NCBI GenBank assembly: GCA_030837425.1
Contig: JAUPLJ010000016.1
Span: forward strand, 1 to 10,511
DNA length: 10,511 nt
Source: Patescibacteria group bacterium
GTDB taxonomy: Bacteria > Patescibacteriota > Minisyncoccia > Phycocordibacterales > UBA5272
Direction of reading: 5' to 3'
Part shown: positions 1 to 6,014 of the stretch, in pieces
Numbering within the stretch: the first letter of the stretch is position 1
Layout: each line of letters starts with the position of its first letter
The notes under the pieces: generated by a model
Database searches by the model: none
What the model saw: only the letters and a program-made list of their open reading frames with translations
What the model was told of the DNA's origin: nothing
Made by a program: the position numbers and the translations under genes

Positions 1-1
1 C

Positions 2-757
2 AAGACAAATAAGACACTTTATCCAACAGATACAGGGGAAGTCGTCTCTGATTTTCTAGAAACCAATTTTGCAAAATATATTTCTGATGATTTTACAAAA
101 GAAATGGAAGATGAGCTTGATGATGTTGCAAATGGAAAGCTCACTTATAAAAAATTGCTCACAGACTTTTACAAACCATTCCAAAAAGAAGTAAAAGAAA
201 AAGATAAAATAGAAAAACAAAATAATCTTGGTGAAGCTCCAGAAGATATTTTATGTCCTCTTTGTGGATCTAAAATGATTATAAAGCTTTCAAAATCTGG
301 AAAATTTTTCTCATGTGGAAGATTTCCTGATTGCTCAGGAGCTCGGACTATTGATGGGGAAATTTTGGAAGGCCCTAAAGATACAGGAAGAATTTGCCCA
401 AAATGTGAAAAAGGTAAACTTGTAGAAAGATCTGGAAAATATGGAAAGTTTATTGCTTGTAGTAATTATCCAAAATGTAAACACATAGAGCAGAGTGAGG
501 AAGAAAAACAGAAAAAGAATACAGGAGTAAAATGTAATAAATGTGAGACTGGCTATATCGAAGAAAGACGTGGTAGATTTGGAATATTTTACTCATGTAG
601 CAATTATCCAGATTGTAAACTTGCAATCAAAGCAAAGCCGACAGGAAATTATTGTAAGCTTTGTGGAGAATTGATGATGGAAGGTACAAAAACAATCCCA
701 GAAAGATGCTCAAGTAAAAATTGCCCAAATCATAATCCTCACAAAATGGATAAATAA
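2..757 (+). CDS. topA: DNA topoisomerase I (type IA), C-terminal part, 5' end outside window
   Basis: This is the last 251 residues of topoisomerase I, the enzyme that relaxes negative supercoils by nicking and passing single strands. The frame is open from base 2, so the ATG at 104 is an internal methionine and not the start. The visible N-terminus carries the family signature LYPTDTGEVVSDFLE followed by FTKEMEDELDDVANGK, which closes the catalytic core. The active-site tyrosine would lie upstream, outside the window. Four C-terminal zinc ribbons follow, counted from the ATG at 104: C51/C54/C71/C77, C98/C101/C119/C125, C144/C147/C165/C171 and C184/C187/C202/C207. The second and third share the SNYP(K/D)C ending typical of the topoisomerase C4 zinc finger family, which helps bind single-stranded DNA. 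The fourth is more divergent. The gene ends with TAA just before a palindromic terminator. Confidence 0.97.
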   Translation, partial: KTNKTLYPTDTGEVVSDFLETNFAKYISDDFTKEMEDELDDVANGKLTYKKLLTDFYKPFQKEVKEKDKIEKQNNLGEAPEDILCPLCGSKMIIKLSKSGKFFSCGRFPDCSGARTIDGEILEGPKDTGRICPKCEKGKLVERSGKYGKFIACSNYPKCKHIEQSEEEKQKKNTGVKCNKCETGYIEERRGRFGIFYSCSNYPDCKLAIKAKPTGNYCKLCGELMMEGTKTIPERCSSKNCPNHNPHKMDK

Positions 758-762
758 AAAAC

Positions 763-799
763 AAACCGCTACAATTAATTGTAGCGATTTAAATTTTTT
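763..799. terminator. Bidirectional intrinsic terminator between topA and the AP2-like gene
   Basis: Bases 767-786 form a perfect 20-base palindrome (CGCTACAATT/AATTGTAGCG). Three further A-T pairs extend it beyond one C/A mismatch. A T-run at 794-799 follows on the + strand and an A-rich stretch (757-765) precedes it, giving T-rich RNA on the - strand. It fills the 48-base gap between two convergent stop codons, so it probably serves both genes. Confidence 0.85.
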
Positions 800-805
800 G
801 ATCCA

Positions 806-1192
806 TTAAGCAGCGATGATTTCTGTCTTTTGATCTTTTAGTTTTGCTTTAAATTTAAAATTAACTGATGCAAAGCCGTGTTCCAATAATTTCTTATCGA
901 CAGCTTTGGCAGCAACTAAAACGTCTGAAAAACTACAACACCATTTTACAAGCTTTCTTTCTGAATTTTTCTTTCTAATACAAGCAAGATATGTAAAAAC
1001 ATTTCCTCTTTTAATAACAAACACATGTTTATAGTTTGTTACATTTACTCGTTTATTCCCCATGCAAGAAATATTCTTTATTTCCTGTAATGGGATGTCT
1101 TCAAAAGATTTTCGTTTTTTTAAAAACTTTTCGAAAGCTTGAATTTCTTGTGTGGGGACGCTTGTGTTTACAGAATTCCGATCTTTAATCAT
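806..1192 (-). CDS. Small lysine-rich protein with an AP2-like DNA-binding domain
   Basis: A 128-residue protein. Residues 54-112 fit the AP2/ERF fold pattern: Y54-K-H-V opening strand, Y68-L-A-C-I second strand, a short basic loop, F88 before a helix with A94-A95-K-A-V-D99, then the closing H105-G-F-A-S-V-N-F112. This resembles the bacterial AP2 pattern (YkGV, W-A-I, F-t-eAA-AyD, hG-A-lNF). It is seen by eye, not by a profile search. The first 50 residues are basic and probably helical and resemble nothing I know. No HNH nuclease motif is present, so this looks like a free DNA-binding protein, not an AP2-HNH homing nuclease. The open frame extends to a TTG at 1264, but that TTG is the first half of a -35 box, and the next ATG (1231) lies at the predicted transcription start. 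The ATG at 1192 is therefore preferred. No Shine-Dalgarno sequence is visible. A role as transcription regulator is inferred. Confidence 0.75.
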   Translation of the reverse strand: MIKDRNSVNTSVPTQEIQAFEKFLKKRKSFEDIPLQEIKNISCMGNKRVNVTNYKHVFVIKRGNVFTYLACIRKKNSERKLVKWCCSFSDVLVAAKAVDKKLLEHGFASVNFKFKAKLKDQKTEIIAA

Positions 1193-1235
1193 CTTAAAAA
1201 ATTTATGGGTTAAAAAATATGAAAGAACCATTAAA

Positions 1236-1264
1236 AATATATCAGAATATTTACATATTGTCAA
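1236..1264 (-). promoter_or_regulatory. Promoter of the AP2-like gene
   Basis: On the - strand a perfect -35 TTGACA (1264-1259) is followed by 17 bases and the -10 TATATT (1241-1236). The predicted RNA start is near 1229, giving a leader of about 37 bases to the ATG at 1192. Its -35 lies on the same bases as that of the divergent rel promoter. Confidence 0.8.
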
Positions 1265-1286
1265 TAAGATATTTAAATGTTAAAAT
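1258..1286 (+). promoter_or_regulatory. Promoter of rel, predicted leaderless
   Basis: The -35 TTGTCA (1258-1263) is followed by 17 bases and the -10 TAAAAT (1281-1286), preceded by the TG extension at 1278-1279. Only 6 bases separate the -10 from the rel ATG at 1293, so RNA should start at or next to the A of the ATG. The -35 shares six bases with the -35 of the opposite promoter. Confidence 0.75.
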
Positions 1287-1292
1287 TATAAA

Positions 1293-2828
1293 ATGGCAGA
1301 AATAAAAGAAGAAATAAATAAAAGCTTTTTGACTCCAACTCTGGAAGATGTATTTTCGTCTTTACCTAAAAGTAGAATATTAAGTGAAGAAGAGAAAAAA
1401 ATACTTGAAAAAGCTTTTAATTTCTCTAAAGAATATCATGAGGGACAATTTCGAAATTCTGGTGAGCCATATTTCAACCACTGTGTGCAAACAGCAAAAA
1501 ATATTGCAAGACAAAATATGGATACAGACACTATTGCTACAGGCTTACTTCATGACACTCTAGAAGACACAAAAGCCACAAAAGAAAAAATAGGTGAAGA
1601 ATTTGGAGAAGATATTTTATTTTTAATTCAAGGAGTAACCAAGCTTGGCACAATAAAATATAAAGGTGTAGAAAGACATGTGGAAAGTATGCGTAAATTT
1701 TTCATTGCTATGGCAGAAGATATCCGTGTCGTAGTTATTAAGCTTTGTGACAGACTTCATAATGTTTCTACTCTTGAATATTTGAGACCAGAAAAAGCAA
1801 AAAGAATTGCGATAGAGACTTTAGAAATTCATGCTCGCCTTGCAGACCGAATTGGTATGGGAAAATTAAAAAGTGAGCTCGAAGATAAAGCTTTTCCTTA
1901 TGCTTATCCAGAAGATTTTAAAAAGGTAAAAGATATGTTTGAAGAAACAAAATCTGCATCTGAAGATTATCTTTTAAGTATTTTAGAAAGGGTTAAAAAA
2001 GAATTAGAAATATTTGATATTTTATATATTAAAATAGATCACAGATTAAAACATCTTTATTCTCTGTATGAGAAATTAAAAAAGCTTAATTGGGATATAC
2101 AAAAAATATACGATATCGCAGCAATGCGTATCATAGTTGAGGATATTGGGACTTGTTATAAAGCTCTAGGAGTGATTCACGGCCTTTATAAGCCAGTACC
2201 AGGTAGATTTAAAGATTATATAGCTGTACCAAAGCCAAACCTATATCAATCTCTTCATACAACTGTATTTGATGGAGAAGGAGGAACATTTGAAGTACAG
2301 ATTCGTACCCAAAAAATGCATGAAGAAGCTGAATATGGTATCGCCTCTCATCTTTTTTATAAAGAAGCAGGAGATACAAAAAAAGCGCAAGAGCGCCATA
2401 AATTAAACAAAGTGCAAGATTTGAAAGAAAAAATTTCTTGGACAAAAGACCTGATCAGAGCTCAAGAAGATATGCAGGAAAATAAAAATCTATTAAAAAA
2501 TATTAAAAAAGAATTTTTAGATAAGAGAATGTTTATTCATACTCCAAAAGGAGATATTATAGAGCTCCCACCTGGATCAGGCGTTATCGATTTTGCGTAT
2601 TCTGTGCATTCTGATGTTGGAAATCATATAGCAGGAGCAATGGTAAATGGAAAACTTGTATCACTAAATACAAAATTAAAAAATAATGACATTGTAGAAA
2701 TATTTACAAAAGAAGATGCAAAGCCAAGTCGTAAATGGATTGATTATGCTTTCACTTCCGTCGCAAAAAGAAATATTAAAAATTATCTAAAAGAGCATGG
2801 TGGAACAATAGATAAATTTTTTATTTAA
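1293..2828 (+). CDS. rel: Bifunctional (p)ppGpp synthetase/hydrolase, short form without C-terminal regulatory domains
   Basis: Makes and degrades the alarmone (p)ppGpp in the stringent response. The HD hydrolase domain spans about residues 40-200, with H63, H87-D88, E91-D92 and D153 in place, so hydrolysis should work. The synthetase domain (about 240-360) has R251-L-K and S257, D274, the RFKD motif at 305-308 that in this family goes with bifunctional enzymes (EFDD marks synthesis-only RelA), PKPNLYQSLHTT (313-324) and EVQIRT (334-339). A TGS domain follows at about 412-473. The protein stops at 511 residues, while typical RelA/SpoT/Rel proteins reach about 700-750 and continue with helical, zinc-finger and ACT domains. 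The end is not a frameshift, because a strong terminator follows directly. The start at 1293 is supported by the promoter 6 bases upstream. rel, relA and spoT are interchangeable names here. Confidence 0.95.
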   Translation: MAEIKEEINKSFLTPTLEDVFSSLPKSRILSEEEKKILEKAFNFSKEYHEGQFRNSGEPYFNHCVQTAKNIARQNMDTDTIATGLLHDTLEDTKATKEKIGEEFGEDILFLIQGVTKLGTIKYKGVERHVESMRKFFIAMAEDIRVVVIKLCDRLHNVSTLEYLRPEKAKRIAIETLEIHARLADRIGMGKLKSELEDKAFPYAYPEDFKKVKDMFEETKSASEDYLLSILERVKKELEIFDILYIKIDHRLKHLYSLYEKLKKLNWDIQKIYDIAAMRIIVEDIGTCYKALGVIHGLYKPVPGRFKDYIAVPKPNLYQSLHTTVFDGEGGTFEVQIRTQKMHEEAEYGIASHLFYKEAGDTKKAQERHKLNKVQDLKEKISWTKDLIRAQEDMQENKNLLKNIKKEFLDKRMFIHTPKGDIIELPPGSGVIDFAYSVHSDVGNHIAGAMVNGKLVSLNTKLKNNDIVEIFTKEDAKPSRKWIDYAFTSVAKRNIKNYLKEHGGTIDKFFI

Positions 2829-2831
2829 AAT

Positions 2832-2869
2832 AAAAAGCGAATTGAATATTCAATTCGCTTTTTTATTTT
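2832..2869. terminator. Bidirectional intrinsic terminator between rel and parB
   Basis: Bases 2832-2863 are a perfect 32-base palindrome, centred at 2847/2848, with the core AGCGAATTGAAT. It starts in an A-run and ends in a T-run followed by ATTTTT. The two convergent stop codons are only 40 bases apart, so this one hairpin must serve both genes. Confidence 0.9.
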
Positions 2870-4011
2870 TATAAACTAAAGTTTCTGATATCGTATAGAT
2901 CGTCTTCTCTTTCTTCATCTGCTTTTATTTCATCTTTACTTCTATCATCTTCTAATTTTTCTTCATGATTTTCTACCATCAATTCCCCCATGTGCTCTTC
3001 TTTATTTTCTATAGCAGGAAAAATATTTTGAGATCCTAATGTTGGTAAAATTTCTTCTTTAGTAGATATTTCGTTTAGAGTTTCTTTGTTTGCCATTTCC
3101 ATCATTACAGCATCAGCAAGCGGTGAAGAAGAATCAATATTCATTTCTTTTTTAATCCTATCAAACATTCCTTCATGATTTTTATTTAATCCGGCATTTT
3201 TTATTATTGCAGATAAAGACACTAGCTCGTCATAAGAAAAATAATCAATAGTAATTTTTCCACCTTTTTCTTTTGGCTCTATATGAACTCTAGTCCCCAA
3301 GCTTTCTGCAAGTCTTTCCTCAAGATCTACAACTTCAGGATTAGCCATCAAGCTCTTTTTACGAATCTTCTCATAAGCGACTCTTCTTGCTAAGCTCTCT
3401 GCTTCTCGGACAGTCATCTTTCTCATTAACATTTCTTTGAATAGAGTCACTTGCTCTGCTGGTTTATCAATAAGCATGAGAAGTGGCCTTGTATGTCCTT
3501 CAGAAATTTTTCCTTGTACCAATGCATCAAGAATTTCTTGAGGTAGCATAAGAATACGAACAGTATTTGAGACATACTCACGACTTTTCCCAACTTTCTT
3601 TCCAATATCGCTCCAAGAAAGTTTAAATTCATCAGCTAATTGTTGAAAAGATTTTGCTCTATCTACAGAATTTAAATCTTCTCTTTGAATATTTTCTATA
3701 ATAGCAAGCTCCAATTTGCTTCGATTATCATCTCCAATACGTACAACACAAGGTACTTCTTTTACTCCAGCCAGCTTTGATGCGCGGAGGCGTCTTTCTC
3801 CAGCAATAAGCTCATAAGCTACAGAAATTGATCCATCGTCATGAGGATCTTCTGTCCTTGTGACTACAAGTGGCTGAAGTACCCCGTATTGGCGAATACT
3901 TTCAGCTAAATCTTTTAAGTTTTTCTCATCAAACTCTCTACGAGGTTGATATGGGTTGGGTAAAATTTTATCTGTCTCTATCCAAAAGACTGCATTTTGT
4001 AATTCTGCCAT
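2869..4011 (-). CDS. parB: Chromosome partitioning protein ParB (Spo0J family) with an acidic C-terminal extension
   Basis: ParB is a CTP-dependent clamp that loads at parS sites and, with ParA and SMC, organises and segregates the chromosome origin. Residues 10-30 (ILPNPYQPRREFDE) and GERRLRA (71-77) form the CTP-binding N-domain, with ENIQREDLN (106-114) as the second conserved box. The helix-turn-helix that reads parS is at about 132-152. A canonical dimerisation region follows at about 229-271 (LEERLAESLGTRVHI, then GKITIDYFSYDEL). Most ParB proteins end near there at 280-300 residues. This one continues for about 110 more, rich in Glu, Asp and Lys and ending DLYDIRNFSL. No parA and no good match to the parS consensus lies in the window. 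The start is supported by an extended -10 box about 35 bases upstream. No Shine-Dalgarno sequence is visible. Confidence 0.95.
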   Translation of the reverse strand: MAELQNAVFWIETDKILPNPYQPRREFDEKNLKDLAESIRQYGVLQPLVVTRTEDPHDDGSISVAYELIAGERRLRASKLAGVKEVPCVVRIGDDNRSKLELAIIENIQREDLNSVDRAKSFQQLADEFKLSWSDIGKKVGKSREYVSNTVRILMLPQEILDALVQGKISEGHTRPLLMLIDKPAEQVTLFKEMLMRKMTVREAESLARRVAYEKIRKKSLMANPEVVDLEERLAESLGTRVHIEPKEKGGKITIDYFSYDELVSLSAIIKNAGLNKNHEGMFDRIKKEMNIDSSSPLADAVMMEMANKETLNEISTKEEILPTLGSQNIFPAIENKEEHMGELMVENHEEKLEDDRSKDEIKADEEREDDLYDIRNFSL

Positions 4012-4044
4012 AAATATTTAAATAAAAAGATTTTTTATGAAATA

Positions 4045-4053
4045 ATTATAGCA
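4045..4053 (-). promoter_or_regulatory. Promoter of parB (extended -10)
   Basis: The - strand reads TGCTATAAT, a perfect -10 with TG extension and a preceding TA (TRTGN type). The -35 region (4073-4068, TTAAAA) is weak. The predicted RNA start is near 4038, about 27 bases before the ATG. The same nine bases form the gatB promoter box. Confidence 0.75.
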
Positions 4054-4091
4054 TAAAAAAATATTTTTTTTAATTTTATTTAATAAAAAAT

Positions 4092-4103
4092 ATGTGTTAA
4101 AAT
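4092..4103 (+). promoter_or_regulatory. Promoter of tRNA-Leu
   Basis: ATGTGTTAAAAT holds the extended -10 (TGT plus TAAAAT at 4098-4103), 12 bases before the mature tRNA. No clear -35 is visible. The identical 12 bases recur before miaA at 5034-5045. Confidence 0.65.
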
Positions 4104-4115
4104 GTGTAAACACTT

Positions 4116-4196
4116 GCCGAAGTGGTGGAATGGTATACACGTGCGACTCAAAATCGCATGCCTTACGGCTTGTGGGTTCAAGTCCCACCTTCGGCA
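4116..4196 (+). tRNA. tRNA-Leu, anticodon CAA
   Basis: A complete class II tRNA of 81 nt. The acceptor stem is GCCGAAG (4116-4122) with CTTCGGC (4189-4195) and discriminator A4196. The anticodon stem is TGCGA/TCGCA around the loop CTCAAAA, with anticodon CAA at 4149-4151, reading UUG. The extra arm (4159-4171) holds a GCC/GGC stem, as expected for leucine. The T-arm is GTGGG-TTCAAGT-CCCAC (4172-4188). CCA is not encoded (CAAA follows), so CCA-adding enzyme is needed. The loop has A36-A37-A38, the recognition feature of MiaA, whose gene lies less than 1 kb downstream. A single tRNA with no partner tRNA nearby. Confidence 0.97.
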
Positions 4197-4233
4197 CAAA
4201 AATCTTGATAAATTTATATATCAAAAACTCAAA

Positions 4234-4262
4234 ATGACAAAAGTTTGAGAAATTGTTATGAT
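4234..4262 (+). promoter_or_regulatory. Promoter of the sanA-like gene, predicted leaderless
   Basis: The -35 ATGACA (4234-4239, one base off consensus) is followed by 17 bases and the -10 TATGAT (4257-4262) with TG at 4254-4255. The -10 overlaps the first ATG of the open frame at 4258, so translation cannot start there. The next ATG, at 4270, is 7 bases past the -10. Confidence 0.7.
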
Positions 4263-4269
4263 AAAGATA

Positions 4270-5019
4270 ATGAAAAAGACCTTGGAAGGACTTTACAATT
4301 ATATAAAAGATGCTTATAAAAAATGGCTTAAGCGAACATTATTTTATTCTGCTTTTCTATTATTTCTTTTTTTTGTCGCATCTATTATAATTTTCTTTTA
4401 CATTTCTAATTATTCAAATCCGTTTATATATAATGATGTAGAAAAAATCCCAGAAAATAAAGTAGGCTTAGTCCTTGGCACATCGCCTGTTACAAAAAAA
4501 GGAGATGTAAGTTTATTTTTTACAAGCAGAATGATTGCAACAAAAGAATTAATAGATAATAATAAAATTAATTATATTTTAGTTTCAGGAGATAATAAAA
4601 CTATTTCATATAATGAGCCAAAATACATGAGGAATTATTTATTAAAGCTCGGTATAGATGAAGGAGTAATAATTGCTGATTATGGAGGAAGAAGAACATT
4701 GGATTCAGTGATTAGAAGTAATGAAATATTTCAACAAGATAAGATTACGGTCATCTCTCAAAAATTTCATAATCAAAGAGCGATTTTTATTGCAAGAAAA
4801 AATGGAATAGACGCAATAGCCTTTAATGCTGAGTATCCATATCAAAATAATTTTGAAAATATATTTATAAACACTTGGACATTTTTAAGAGAATTATTAG
4901 CAAGAGATATAGCAATTATAGATTTTCTAACAAATAAAAAACCAACTATTCTCGGCACAAATATAGAAATAAAAAATAAAAATGTTTTAGAAATCAAAAA
5001 ATTGATTTTAGAAAAATAA
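4270..5019 (+). CDS. sanA: SanA/YdcF-like DUF218 membrane-anchored protein
   Basis: A 249-residue protein with one N-terminal membrane segment at about 24-46 and a DUF218 domain expected outside the membrane. Family landmarks are GLVLGTSP (66-73), LVSGDN (104-109), YNEPKYM (114-120), ADYGGRRTLDSV (136-147) and SQKFHNQRAIFIA (163-175), followed by GIDAIAFNA. These match SanA (vancomycin exclusion at high temperature in enterobacteria) better than the YdcF or ElyC branches. The biochemical activity of the family is poorly defined, and an envelope or cell-wall role is the usual inference. The reading frame has an earlier ATG at 4258, but it sits inside the -10 box, so the ATG at 4270 is chosen. 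miaA starts 33 bases after the stop with its own promoter candidate. No terminator is visible between the two genes. Confidence 0.88.
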   Translation: MKKTLEGLYNYIKDAYKKWLKRTLFYSAFLLFLFFVASIIIFFYISNYSNPFIYNDVEKIPENKVGLVLGTSPVTKKGDVSLFFTSRMIATKELIDNNKINYILVSGDNKTISYNEPKYMRNYLLKLGIDEGVIIADYGGRRTLDSVIRSNEIFQQDKITVISQKFHNQRAIFIARKNGIDAIAFNAEYPYQNNFENIFINTWTFLRELLARDIAIIDFLTNKKPTILGTNIEIKNKNVLEIKKLILEK

Positions 5020-5033
5020 AAATATTATATTTA

Positions 5034-5045
5034 ATGTGTTAAAAT
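5034..5045 (+). promoter_or_regulatory. Promoter of miaA, predicted leaderless
   Basis: ATGTGTTAAAAT contains the -10 TAAAAT (5040-5045) with TGTG extension, 7 bases before the miaA ATG at 5053. No recognisable -35. The 12 bases are identical to the tRNA-Leu promoter box at 4092-4103. Transcription reading through from sanA is also possible. Confidence 0.6.
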
Positions 5046-5052
5046 TTTATTT

Positions 5053-5940
5053 ATGAAAACTAAAAAACTTCCAAAGTTAATAGTAATAATAGGCCCTACT
5101 GCCAGTGGCAAGACTGATCTATCTGTAGAAATAGCAAAAAAAGTAAAAGGAGAGATTGTCTCTGCTGATTCAAGGCAAATCTATAAATATTTAGATGTCG
5201 GCTCTGGAAAAGTCACTAAAAAAGAAATGCGAGGCGTTGTGCATTATTGCCTTGATATATTTCCACCAGGTAAAACAAAATCTATCACTGATTATTTAAA
5301 ATACGCAAACAAAGCAATTAAAGAAATTATTGCAAAAGGCAAAACCCCTATTATTTGTGGTGGTACAGGATTTTATATAGATGGGATACTTTATGGAATT
5401 CCAAAAAATGCAAAACCAAATCAAAAATTGAGAAAAAATCTCGAAAAAGAAACTTTAGAAAATTTATTAAAAAAAATAAAAGTCCTAAATAAAAAAAAGT
5501 ATTTAGAATTAATTAATAATGAAAATACCAGTGAAAGAAATAATAAAAGAAGACTTGTGAGAATTATAGAAATATTAGAATCTAAAAAAGAAGAGAGTAA
5601 TGTTGTAGAAATTTCTAAATTAAATAAAAAAATAAAATATGATGTAGAGTATGTGTTTATAGATATTAGTAAAGAAAAATTGAGAGAAAGAATAAATTTG
5701 AGATTAAAAAGAAGGCTAGAAACGAAAGGAAAAAATAATCTAATAAATGAAGTTAAATTTTTAAGAGACAAATTAAAAATAAAAGACCAGTGGCTACTTT
5801 CTCTTGGGCTCGAATATAAATATGTCACTATGTATCTAAGAGGAGACATGAATTATCAAGAGATGAAAGAAATTTTAGGAAATAAAATCTGGCAATTTGC
5901 AAAAAGACAAATTACTTGGAATAAAAGATACAGAAAATAA
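5053..5940 (+). CDS. miaA: tRNA dimethylallyltransferase MiaA
   Basis: Adds a dimethylallyl group to N6 of A37 in tRNAs reading codons that begin with U, the first step towards ms2i6A. The 295 residues are about the usual length. The P-loop GPTASGKT is at 14-21, SADSRQIYKYLDVGSGK (37-53) is the conserved substrate-site segment, GVVHYCLDI (61-69) matches the family GVPHHLIDI motif, and GGTGFYIDGIL (103-113) matches GGTGLYI. NKRRLVRIIEIL and the closing WQFAKRQITW correspond to the C-terminal tRNA-binding motifs. The middle, about 115-190, is lysine-rich and diverged, as often seen in AT-rich genomes. The tRNA-Leu(CAA) upstream is a likely substrate because its loop has A36-A37-A38. No Shine-Dalgarno sequence is visible and the transcript is probably leaderless. 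No clear terminator follows. Confidence 0.96.
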   Translation: MKTKKLPKLIVIIGPTASGKTDLSVEIAKKVKGEIVSADSRQIYKYLDVGSGKVTKKEMRGVVHYCLDIFPPGKTKSITDYLKYANKAIKEIIAKGKTPIICGGTGFYIDGILYGIPKNAKPNQKLRKNLEKETLENLLKKIKVLNKKKYLELINNENTSERNNKRRLVRIIEILESKKEESNVVEISKLNKKIKYDVEYVFIDISKEKLRERINLRLKRRLETKGKNNLINEVKFLRDKLKIKDQWLLSLGLEYKYVTMYLRGDMNYQEMKEILGNKIWQFAKRQITWNKRYRK

Positions 5941-5943
5941 AAA

Positions 5944-5971
5944 TTGACATCTATCTTGTTTGTGATAGTAT
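5944..5971 (+). promoter_or_regulatory. Promoter of the 206-residue hypothetical gene
   Basis: A perfect -35 TTGACA (5944-5949) starts 3 bases after the miaA stop. The -10 TAGTAT (5966-5971) follows after 16 bases with TGTGA before it (extended -10). The predicted RNA start is near 5978, giving a leader of about 37 bases that is almost all A and T and includes the palindrome AAAAAATATTTTTT (5981-5994). Confidence 0.7.
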
Positions 5972-6014
5972 AAAAAAAGTAAAAAATATTTTTTAATTTT
6001 AAAAACCACTTTTA

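Noticed and set aside
2209..2445. 78-codon leucine-rich frame on the - strand inside rel
   Set aside because: A shadow of the Rel synthetase coding sequence; the conserved motifs are on the + strand.
2869..4011. Search for a parS site near parB
   Set aside because: No stretch close to the parS consensus (TGTTTCACGTGAAACA) was seen by eye. The only CACGTG lies within the tRNA gene and lacks the flanking arms.
4054..4078. A-run/T-run palindrome AAAAAATATTTTTT plus TAATTTTA, similar to 5981-6001
   Set aside because: Low-complexity AT sequence expected by chance in this genome. It could be an UP-like element or a bend, but nothing shows a function.
4018..4224. Open frame of 68 codons on the - strand across the tRNA, with a KVGLEPTSRKACDFE-like translation
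   Set aside because: It is the antisense of tRNA-Leu. This translation is a well-known false protein found opposite leucine tRNAs, and it also covers the promoters of parB and the tRNA.
4205..4224. Small hairpin TTGATA/TATCAA after the tRNA
   Set aside because: Only six AT-rich pairs with an 8-base loop and no T-run after it, so too weak to call a terminator.
5421..5849. 142-codon open frame on the - strand inside miaA
   Set aside because: Its Ser/Phe/Leu-rich product is what lysine- and glutamate-rich AT-biased coding sequence gives on the opposite strand. miaA motifs run through the region.
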